DNA of 64,000 bases from Hyphomicrobium_A sp963812795 (GTDB lineage Bacteria; Pseudomonadota; Alphaproteobacteria; Rhizobiales; Hyphomicrobiaceae): positions 1-64,000 of the forward strand of contig CAWEWG010000016.1 of the NCBI GenBank assembly GCA_963812795.1. The letters run 5' to 3'. The first letter of the stretch is position 1. Every line of letters begins with the position of its first letter. Positions 54,819 to 62,176 of the stretch are shown piece by piece. Both the position numbers and the translations under genes were made by a program. The notes beneath the pieces are model-generated. The model did no database searches, was not told the origin of the DNA, and saw only the letters and a program-made list of their open reading frames with translations.

Positions 54819-56993
54819 TCAGCCGTTGGCGGCGAGAACCGCCAGCAGCAGCAGCGCCACGATGTTGGTGATCTTGATGGCCGGGTTCACGGCTGGGCCA
54901 GCGGTATCCTTGTAGGGATCGCCGACCGTGTCGCCGGTGACGGCAGCCTTGTGCGCGTCGCCGCCCTTGACGTGCTTGACCCCGTCCTTGTCGACGAAGC
55001 CGTCCTCGATCAGCTTCTTGGCGTTGTCCCAAGCGCCGCCACCGGAGGTCATCGAGATGGCGACGAACATGCCGTTGACGATGACGCCGAGCAGCATGGC
55101 GCCGACGGCGGAGAACGCCGCGCTCTTGCCGGCTTCACCGCCACCCGCGATCAGGTAGATGGCGAAGAACAGCACGATCGGCGACAGCACCGGCAGCAGC
55201 GAGGGGATGATCATCTCCTTGATCGCCGCGCGCGTCAGCAGGTCGACGGCTGCCGCATAGTCGGGACGGTCCTTGCCCTGCATGATGCCGGGCTTGGCCT
55301 TGAACTGGCGGCGAACCTCCTGCACGATGGCGCCGCCGGCACGGCCGACGGCCGTCATGGCCATACCGCCGAACAGGTAGGGGATGAGGCCGCCGAGCAA
55401 GAGGCCGACGACCACGTAGGGGTTGGACAATGAGAAGTCGGGGCTGACGCCTTTGAAGTAAGCGAAGGCGGTCGAGCCCGCTTTGTTGGCCTCGTCGATG
55501 AAGTGCTGCAGGTCGTAGCTGTAGGCGGCGAACAGCACGAGGGCGCCGAGACCGGCCGAGCCGATGGCGTAGCCCTTCGTGACCGCCTTCGTGGTGTTGC
55601 CGACCGCGTCGAGCGCATCGGTCGAGCGGCGCACTTCCTTCGGCAGGCCGGCCATCTCGGCGATGCCGCCGGCATTGTCGGTGACAGGGCCGAACGCATC
55701 GAGCGCGACGACGACGCCGGCAAGGCCGAGCATGGTGGTCGTGGCGATAGCCGTGCCGAACAGTCCGGCGAGCGAGTAGGTCAGCAGAATGCCGCCGACG
55801 ATGACGATGGCGGGCAGCGCCGTCGACTCCAGCGAGATGGCGAGACCCTGGATGACGTTGGTGCCGTGGCCGGTCACCGAGGACTGCGCGATCGAGCGCA
55901 CCGGACGGTAGCCGATGCCGGTGTAGTACTCGGTGATCCAGATGATGAGGCCGGTGACGCCGAGACCGGCGAGACCGCACAGGAAGAGATTGAGGCCGGT
56001 GATCGTCGTGCCGGCGGCGGTGCCGACTTCGCCGAAGCCGCCAAGCACGTAGTGCGTCGCCACCCACAGGCCGCCGATGGAGAGCACGGCGCTGGCGAGG
56101 AAGCCGCGATAGAGGGCACCCATGATCGAGTTGTTGGTGCCCAGCTTGACGAAGAACGTGCCGATGATCGAGGTGATGATGCAGGCGCCGCAGATGGCGA
56201 GCGGGTAGACCATCAGGGTGTCGAGGTTCGCCTGGCCGGCGAAGAAGATAGAGCCGAGGACCATGGTGGCGACGACGGTCACGACATAGGTCTCGAACAG
56301 GTCGGCGGCCATGCCGGCGCAGTCGCCGACGTTGTCGCCGACGTTGTCAGCGATTGTCGCCGGGTTGCGCGGATCGTCCTCGGGGATGCCGGCCTCGATC
56401 TTGCCGACGAGGTCGCCGCCGACGTCGGCGCCTTTGGTGAAGATGCCGCCGCCGAGACGGGCGAAGATGGAGATGAGCGAGGCGCCGAATCCGAGGGCGA
56501 CGAGCGCGTTCGTGACCGTGCGGTCGCTGAAGGCGAAACCGAGGGCGCCGGTGAGGAAGAGGAAGTAGCCGGCGACGCCGAGCAGCGCCATGCCGGCGAC
56601 CAGCATGCCCGTCACCGCACCCGACTTGAAGGCGATGTCGAGGCCGCGTGCCAGCGAGTGGGTGGCGGCTTGCGCCGTGCGCACGTTGGCGCGCACCGAG
56701 ACGTTCATGCCGACGTAGCCGGCCAGACCGGAAAGCACCGCGCCGATGAGGAAGCCGATGGCGACGAGATGGCCGAGCAGGGCCCAGGCAATGACGAAGA
56801 TCACGGCACCGACGATGCCGATGGTCGTGTACTGGCGGTTGAGATAAGCTTGCGCGCCTTCGCGAATGGCGCCGGCGATCTCCTGCATACGCGCGTTGCC
56901 CGCGTCAGCACTCATGACCGATCGGATCGTGTACGCCGAATAGGCGAGCGCCAACACGCCGCAAGCGACGATCCCCCACAGTACTTCCGTCAT
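54819..56993 (-). CDS. hppA: Membrane H+-translocating pyrophosphatase, K+-independent type
   Basis: A 724-residue proton pump driven by pyrophosphate hydrolysis, with about 16 membrane helices. Catalytic loops include FTKGADVGGDLVGKIEAGIP and EDDPRNPATIADNVGDNVGD, followed by CAGMAADLFE, and, in the second half, DAFGPVTDNAGGIAEMAG. The residue that separates the two classes is lysine here (VGNTTKAV), as in K+-independent enzymes, where K+-dependent ones have alanine. ATG 56993 begins the first helix. It recycles pyrophosphate energy, typical of Rhizobiales and phototrophs. Convergent with bamE. Confidence 0.97.
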   Translation of the reverse strand: MTEVLWGIVACGVLALAYSAYTIRSVMSADAGNARMQEIAGAIREGAQAYLNRQYTTIGIVGAVIFVIAWALLGHLVAIGFLIGAVLSGLAGYVGMNVSVRANVRTAQAATHSLARGLDIAFKSGAVTGMLVAGMALLGVAGYFLFLTGALGFAFSDRTVTNALVALGFGASLISIFARLGGGIFTKGADVGGDLVGKIEAGIPEDDPRNPATIADNVGDNVGDCAGMAADLFETYVVTVVATMVLGSIFFAGQANLDTLMVYPLAICGACIITSIIGTFFVKLGTNNSIMGALYRGFLASAVLSIGGLWVATHYVLGGFGEVGTAAGTTITGLNLFLCGLAGLGVTGLIIWITEYYTGIGYRPVRSIAQSSVTGHGTNVIQGLAISLESTALPAIVIVGGILLTYSLAGLFGTAIATTTMLGLAGVVVALDAFGPVTDNAGGIAEMAGLPKEVRRSTDALDAVGNTTKAVTKGYAIGSAGLGALVLFAAYSYDLQHFIDEANKAGSTAFAYFKGVSPDFSLSNPYVVVGLLLGGLIPYLFGGMAMTAVGRAGGAIVQEVRRQFKAKPGIMQGKDRPDYAAAVDLLTRAAIKEMIIPSLLPVLSPIVLFFAIYLIAGGGEAGKSAAFSAVGAMLLGVIVNGMFVAISMTSGGGAWDNAKKLIEDGFVDKDGVKHVKGGDAHKAAVTGDTVGDPYKDTAGPAVNPAIKITNIVALLLLAVLAANG

Positions 56994-57171
56994 TTTTCGT
57001 GATCCCCTTTGGCGCCCTGAAAACTCGAACGCGGTCCAGACCGGCGGCACGGGCGTGCCGGCGGTTTCGCTCTATCGGCGATTCCGGGCGGACCATGCCA
57101 AAAGTGTGCGCCGGTTGCAACACGGCCCACAAACAAGCGCCGGACAAGCCGAAGGTGAAGGAATCCCCATG

Positions 57172-57199
57172 AAAAAGGGCGCCCGCGAGGGACGCCCTT
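57172..57199 (-). terminator. Terminator of the small His/Arg-rich protein gene
   Basis: Arms AAGGGCG (57175-57181) and CGCCCTT (57193-57199) form a 7-bp stem; on the minus strand it is followed by a run of T. It lies 19 bases after the stop of the gene at 57218. Confidence 0.7.
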
Positions 57200-57217
57200 C
57201 CGGGTCGGACTAATTTC

Positions 57218-57451
57218 CTACCACCACCACCGGCGATGGTGATGACGGTGGCGCCAGCCCCAGCGGTATCCGCGATAGTGACGGTGGCGGTACCAGCGGC
57301 GATGGCGCCAGCCGGCCTTTTCCACCACCACGTTGGTCGAAGCGTATGCCGGTTTCTTGACCAGTGCCTGACCCGCCGTTGCCGCCGCGGCAGGCATATG
57401 ACCGGCGAGCAGCACAAAGGCTGCGGCGATTGATGCGAGAACGAATTTCAT
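57218..57451 (-). CDS. Exported His/Arg/Trp-rich small protein
   Basis: A 77-residue protein with a signal peptide (MKFVLASIAAAFVLLAGHMP, cleaved near AAAA) and a mature tail extremely rich in aromatic and basic residues: GWRHRRWYRHRHYRGYRW followed by GWRHRHHHRRWWW. Similar His/Arg/Tyr-rich exported peptides occur in Rhizobiales with no assigned role; metal binding or contact with envelope polymers are possible. It has its own terminator, which favours a real gene, and the tail is too ordered to be chance. Confidence 0.7.
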   Translation of the reverse strand: MKFVLASIAAAFVLLAGHMPAAAATAGQALVKKPAYASTNVVVEKAGWRHRRWYRHRHYRGYRWGWRHRHHHRRWWW

Positions 57452-57587
57452 GAGTTGCTCCCGAGTTTCTGTGTGCTAGGGACTTCACTTACGTCGGGCA
57501 CGCCCGATCTTCTGGTCGGACTTGCACCTTACACGGGGGGATGAACGCCGTGTCATACGTTCAGGTTCAAATCGAAGACGTCGCGCG

Positions 57588-58421
57588 ATGATGGGTGCCC
57601 ATCCAAGCGGTCGCGGCCCACTTTGGGTCGAGTTTACGCGTGCCCAGGGCGGCCAAGCGATCAATCACCTGGCGCGCTCCTTTCATCTGCCGCGTCCCAA
57701 GGCGAAAGCGGCTATCCTCAGTATGCTCGGCGCGCTGACCCAGCGCTTCGACGAGCAGACCGTGTCGCGTGGCACCCTCGCGCGACTCATCGAGCTGCTC
57801 GGCAAGAACGACTATGAGCAGGTGCTGGAAACGCCGGCGCTCATGGGGTCAACGTCGACGCAAGTGATCGGCAACGACGCCCTCACCGCACTTGCCGGTC
57901 GCGAGGAGAGCAGCCGCATCGCTTCCCGCGCCGCTGCCACCGCCGGCATCAGCGAGATGATCGCCGAATACCTGCTCCCCGTCGTCGCTGCCATGTTCAT
58001 GGGTGCACTATCGGCGAAAACCCGCTCCAGCCTCTATGTGCTAATGCGCGGGCCCGGCGGTGAGGCGCTCGATCCGCAGGCCGAGCCGAGCGCTCCCGTC
58101 CTGCAATTTCCGGTTGGTCGTGGCAGCAGCGGCTTCTTCGCCGGTACGGGCTCCGGCTCTGCCGTTGGTCACGACCCGGCGCGCGAGACGATGTATCTGG
58201 ACTTTGCAGCGCGCATCCGCGCTGGCGGCGCCACGCCCGGCAGCCCCGATCCGCTCGCCGCGACGCGCCGCGCCATGGCCGTAGGGCTCGGCGTGCGCGC
58301 ACGGCATGCGCCGTGGTTCGCGCGGCTGCAGAAATGGGGCACGGATGTACTCAAGACAGCCGGCCTGCAAACGCAGGAACGGCTGCGTGCGCTGCGCAGC
58401 CGCCGTCGCGATGGCGAATGA
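57588..58421 (+). CDS. DUF937 family protein
   Basis: A 277-residue protein with a DUF937-type domain: GPLWVEFTRAQGGQAINHLA, ARSFHLPRPKAKAAILSMLG then ALTQRFDEQTV, LLGKNDYEQVLETPALMGS and a helical segment ISEMIAEYLLPVVAAMFMGA. The latter resembles the helical hairpin of YidB-like proteins. After residue 160 a Gly/Ser/Pro-rich linker precedes a basic C terminus (RLRALRSRRRDGE). Two adjacent ATGs (57588 and 57591) are equally good starts. Function unknown. Confidence 0.78.
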   Translation: MMGAHPSGRGPLWVEFTRAQGGQAINHLARSFHLPRPKAKAAILSMLGALTQRFDEQTVSRGTLARLIELLGKNDYEQVLETPALMGSTSTQVIGNDALTALAGREESSRIASRAAATAGISEMIAEYLLPVVAAMFMGALSAKTRSSLYVLMRGPGGEALDPQAEPSAPVLQFPVGRGSSGFFAGTGSGSAVGHDPARETMYLDFAARIRAGGATPGSPDPLAATRRAMAVGLGVRARHAPWFARLQKWGTDVLKTAGLQTQERLRALRSRRRDGE

Positions 58422-58433
58422 AACCCGCTCAGA

Positions 58434-58775
58434 CTACCTGCAGGGCCGCGCCTCGGCGTCGCAGCTCCAGCCCGTGCCGGAGCGCGAGCAGCCGATCCTC
58501 TTTGATGCCGCGCGGCTGAACCGCGCCCAGGCGCGACCGTATTCGAGATCGGTGAAGTCCTGCCAGGAAGCGATGGCGGCGCGCTGCGCGGCAGCCTTCG
58601 AGCCCTGCGAGCCGCTGCTGCCGTAATGCCAATGGTCCGACATGCAAAGCCTGCCGCCCTCGCGGCGCATCGAATGCATGGCGGCAAGGCCGCCGTCCTG
58701 CGCGCTTGCCGGAATGGCGAACGATGCAACGGCGATCGCCAAAAGCAGCAACGCGAGCATTGATTTGGGCAACAT
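58434..58775 (-). CDS. Small exported protein with conserved cysteines
   Basis: A 113-residue protein with a signal peptide (MLPKSMLALLLLAIAVASFA, then PASAQ) and a compact mature domain: RLCMSDHWHYGSSGSQGSKA, AAQRAAIASWQDFTDLEYGR followed by AWARFSRAASKRIGC, then GWSCDAEARPC. Four cysteines (CMSD, IGC, WSC, RPC) could form two disulfides in the periplasm. The pattern looks like a real conserved domain, but I cannot name it. It is convergent with the DUF937 gene with 12 bases between the stops. Confidence 0.7.
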   Translation of the reverse strand: MLPKSMLALLLLAIAVASFAIPASAQDGGLAAMHSMRREGGRLCMSDHWHYGSSGSQGSKAAAQRAAIASWQDFTDLEYGRAWARFSRAASKRIGCSRSGTGWSCDAEARPCR

Positions 58776-58916
58776 GTCCCACCCCCCAGTGCGGATTCTT
58801 CGCAAATCAGTTGTGGGGACACTGCCAGATTCCGCTTGCGTTCTCGATAGGTGCAGCACGCAGGCGAGAAAAAATAGCCGATGCCAGCGGCAATCGGGTC
58901 ACACGACTGTGGCCGA

Positions 58917-59504
58917 TTAGAGCAGTGGCTCCTCGTAGATTCGCCGGCCTTCCGACAGCAGGCCTTTGATGGCGGCGTTGCCGTCGTCGTCGATGGCGAT
59001 GACCGCCGAGATCTTCTTGTCGCCGACCATCTTCTCCAGCTCGCGGCCGGTTCCCTCCGGCACGAAGAAGCTTTCGATGCCGTAGTGCAGCCCGACGATC
59101 GTCGGGTCGTGCGGCCGATCGGTGGAGGGCTGACTGACGTAGTCGACGCGGCCCTGGATGACGACCTCGTCGGCTTGCGCGTTGGCGGGCGGCTCGTTGG
59201 CGCCGCCGACGACCTGCCAGTTGTCGCCATCGGGCTTTTTCTTGAGCGTGAGATAATACGGTGCCTTCGGCTTCGGCGGCTCGGCGCCGGCCGGCAAAGT
59301 GAAGCGCGAGATATCGTAGCCGAGGATGACGTAATCGCCGCGGAACAGGCTGCGCGGATCGACGGGGATGACCTCGAGGACGACCTCGCGCCCGTTGGAC
59401 AGCAACGATGTGCGATCCCAGATCATCCAGCCGAGCACCGCGGCCTGCCCGAGGGCGACGACGGCGACGGCGATCCACAAGTTGCGGCGCGTGGCGATGA
59501 TCAT
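58917..59504 (-). CDS. GDYXXLXY domain protein
   Basis: A 195-residue membrane-anchored protein of the GDYXXLXY family. One N-terminal helix (LWIAVAVVALGQAAVLGWMI) precedes the signature region VDPRSLFRGDYVILGYDISR, then PYYLTLKKKPDGDNWQV and GIESFFVPEGTGRELEK. The domain usually accompanies DUF2157 proteins, as here. ATG 59504 overlaps the DUF2157 stop by four bases (ATGA), so the pair is translationally coupled. Function unknown. In the raw sequence the DUF2157 frame runs into this gene because of a frameshift. Confidence 0.88.
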   Translation of the reverse strand: MIIATRRNLWIAVAVVALGQAAVLGWMIWDRTSLLSNGREVVLEVIPVDPRSLFRGDYVILGYDISRFTLPAGAEPPKPKAPYYLTLKKKPDGDNWQVVGGANEPPANAQADEVVIQGRVDYVSQPSTDRPHDPTIVGLHYGIESFFVPEGTGRELEKMVGDKKISAVIAIDDDGNAAIKGLLSEGRRIYEEPLL

Positions 59505-60599
59505 GGCGCGGCCTCCATGCTGGGTTGCACGCGCGCGTGCAGCCGGTAGGCGACGACCGACAGCAGGATGACCAGCACGCCGGCCGAGAGGAAGAACAGC
59601 GACGATCCCATCATGCGTCCCCACTGTCTTGAAATAGACCCCCAGCACCTCGATGGAAAAGCCGGCGTAGCCGAGCCACAAGAGCGCCGGGCTGCCCATC
59701 TTGAGGCCAAGGCCGATCCCGCCGAGGACGAGCGCCAGCGCCAGCACAGCCAGGAGGATGAAGTAGTCGAGCGGCATCACCTCGATGAATTGCAGGGCAA
59801 AGAGGCCGGCAAAGGCGATGGTCATGCCGTAGGCGATGGCCGGGATCGACCAGGCGTCGAGGCGCTCATCGGCCAGCGGCGCAGCGACGCCGGCAGCGGC
59901 GATCAGCAGACCAATGCCGACGACGATGCCATGTCCGTGCCCGTCGAACAGCAGATAGCCGAGGCTGATGATCCACGCCGCCATCGCCACCGCGGCGAGA
60001 TGCAGGCCGCCGACCCAGCGCTGCCAAGCGATGGCGGCGGTCACGGCGCCCCAGCCGAGCAGGAACGCCCAGTGCACTTCGCCGCGCCCGTCGGTCGTCT
60101 CCCAGCCGCTCCACAGGCAGACGAGCAGCATGGCGAGCGCCAGGGCCGGCTTGGATTGCAGGATGACGCCGGCAGCGAGCGCGCCCAGCGCCCAGGTCAG
60201 CACCGCGTCCGGCGGATGCCCCTCGATATGGAACATCTGCGCGATGAGCATGATGCCGGCGCCGAAAATGGCGACGCCGGCGAGAACGGCGGCGTGCGCG
60301 AAGGTCGGATGCTTGCGCTCGAACAGCGCTCCGGCGAGGCCGTAGGCGCCAAACAGGCCGCCGAAGATCAAGGCCAGCCGGAACAGCCTCGGCATCTCGT
60401 TCCAATGCGCGGCAACGAAGCTCATGGCGCCAAAGCCGATGAGCACGGCGCCGAGGATGCCGAGCGCGGAGGCGAGGTCGAGCTTGGATGAATGCCCGGC
60501 GATGTCGCGGCGGATGGCGGCTTCACCGTCGGTGTTGATCCAGCCGGCCTCGCGCCAGCGCACGAGGTCGCGGTCGAGACGCTTGGCGTAGCGTGACAT
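59501..60599 (-). CDS. DUF2157 membrane protein (frameshifted)
   Basis: A protein of about 365 residues with a soluble N terminus (MSRYAKRLDRDLVRWREAGW) and about ten membrane helices, including LGILGAVLIGFGAMSFVAAH followed by WNEMPRLFRL, the DUF2157 signature. The frame breaks near 59615: GVYFKTVG should continue as TMMGSSLFFLSAGVLVILLS, but one extra base sends it into the next gene. Length 1099 is 366 codons plus one base. Corrected, it ends MEAAP and overlaps the GDYXXLXY start by four bases. Function unknown; the two genes are a recurrent pair. Confidence 0.87.
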
Positions 60600-60745
60600 G
60601 CATGATCCCCGGCGGCTTAGTCCGCCGGCGACGATATTCTGCCGGCGGGGTCAAAACAATGTCGGGATTGCGCCGCGACAGGCCCGGCAGGCATTAAGGT
60701 TGCCCGCGTTGAGCACGGCGGGTTTTTCCCCTAGCGTGCGCCGCC

Positions 60746-62173
60746 ATGCAGCAAGCAAAGCCCATCCACGTCATTGGCGGCGGCCTCGCCGGCTCCGAGG
60801 CCGCCTGGCAGATCGCCGCCGCCGGCGTGCCCGTGGTGTTGCACGAGATGCGCCCCGTAAGGATGACGGACGCCCACAAGACCGATGGGCTGGCCGAGCT
60901 CGTGTGCTCCAACTCGTTCCGCTCCGACGACTGGGAGACGAACGCCGTCGGTCTGTTGCACGAGGAGATGCGCCGCGCCGGCTCGCTCATTCTGGCTGCC
61001 GGGGACCGTCACAAGCTTCCCGCCGGCGGCGCCCTCGCGGTCGATCGCGACAACTTCTCCGCCGAGGTGACGCAGCGCCTGCAAGCGCATCCGCTCGTCA
61101 GCATCGAGCGCGACGAGATTGCCGGCCTGCCGCCCGCCGAGTGGGACAGCGTCATCATCGCCACTGGCCCTCTCACCTCGCCGGCCTTGAGCGAGGCGGT
61201 ACGCGCCGTCACCGGCGAAGGCGACCTCGCCTTCTTCGATGCCATCGCGCCGGTCATCCATCGCGAGTCGATCGACACGTCCATCGCCTGGTTCCAGTCG
61301 CGCTACAACAAGGCGGGGCCGGCCGGCACCGGTGCCGACTATCTCAACTGCCCGATGACGCGCGAAGAGTACGACGGCTTCGTCGATGCGCTGCTTGCCG
61401 GCGACAAGACGACGTTCAAGGAATGGGAAGCCTCGACGCCCTACTTCGACGGCTGCCTGCCGATCGAAGTGATGGCCGAGCGCGGTCGCGACACGCTTCG
61501 CTATGGGCCGATGAAACCCGTAGGGCTCGATGATCCGCGCACCGGCCGCTGGCCCTATGCCGTCGTGCAGTTGCGCCAGGACAACGCGCTCGGCTCGCTG
61601 TGGAACATGGTCGGCTTCCAGACCAAGCTGAAGCACGCCGAGCAGGTGCGCATCTTCCGCATGATCCCCGGCCTCGCCGAAGCCGAGTTCGCGCGTCTCG
61701 GCGGCCTGCACCGCAACACCTTCATCAACAGCCCCAAGCTGCTCGACGCTTCGCTGCGCCTGAAGGCGATGCCGCGCCTGCGCTTTGCCGGACAGATCAC
61801 CGGCGTCGAAGGCTATGTCGAGAGCGCGGCCATCGGCCTGCTGGCGGGACGCTTCGCAGCTGCCGACCGGCTCGGCCGAGCGCCAACGACGCCCCCGCCG
61901 ACGACGGCGCTCGGGGCGCTGATCGGGCACATCACCGGCGGGCACCTTTCCGTCGAGGAAGCGGACGGCGAAGCGCAAAGCCGTTCGTTCCAGCCGATGA
62001 ACATCAACTACGGGCTGCTGCCGGACATCGATGCACCGGCCCAGGACGCCGACGGCAAGCGATTCAAGGGGAAGGACAAAGGTCGCGCCAAGAAGCGCGC
62101 CATGTCGGTGCGCGCCCTCGCCGACATCGATCGCTGGCTCGCTGCCAACGCCATGCCGGCGGCGGCCGAGTAG
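60746..62173 (+). CDS. trmFO: Methylenetetrahydrofolate-tRNA-(uracil-5-)-methyltransferase TrmFO
   Basis: A 475-residue flavoprotein that methylates U54 of tRNA using methylenetetrahydrofolate. The FAD-binding motif is VIGGGLAGSEAAW (residues 9-21). The catalytic cysteines are Cys54 in ELVCSNSFRSDD and a second near residue 202 in YLNCPMTREEY. Other segments are KPVGLDDPRTGRWPYAVVQL, GFQTKLKH and MNINYGLLP. Family length is usually 430-480. Divergent from DUF2157; its stop lies 3 bases from the convergent SGNH hydrolase stop. Confidence 0.96.
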   Translation: MQQAKPIHVIGGGLAGSEAAWQIAAAGVPVVLHEMRPVRMTDAHKTDGLAELVCSNSFRSDDWETNAVGLLHEEMRRAGSLILAAGDRHKLPAGGALAVDRDNFSAEVTQRLQAHPLVSIERDEIAGLPPAEWDSVIIATGPLTSPALSEAVRAVTGEGDLAFFDAIAPVIHRESIDTSIAWFQSRYNKAGPAGTGADYLNCPMTREEYDGFVDALLAGDKTTFKEWEASTPYFDGCLPIEVMAERGRDTLRYGPMKPVGLDDPRTGRWPYAVVQLRQDNALGSLWNMVGFQTKLKHAEQVRIFRMIPGLAEAEFARLGGLHRNTFINSPKLLDASLRLKAMPRLRFAGQITGVEGYVESAAIGLLAGRFAAADRLGRAPTTPPPTTALGALIGHITGGHLSVEEADGEAQSRSFQPMNINYGLLPDIDAPAQDADGKRFKGKDKGRAKKRAMSVRALADIDRWLAANAMPAAAE

Positions 62174-62176
62174 AGC

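Noticed and set aside
55503..57002. Open frame of about 500 codons opposite hppA
   Set aside because: Asp/Glu/Gly-rich antisense shadow of the pyrophosphatase, with no domain and no independent signals.
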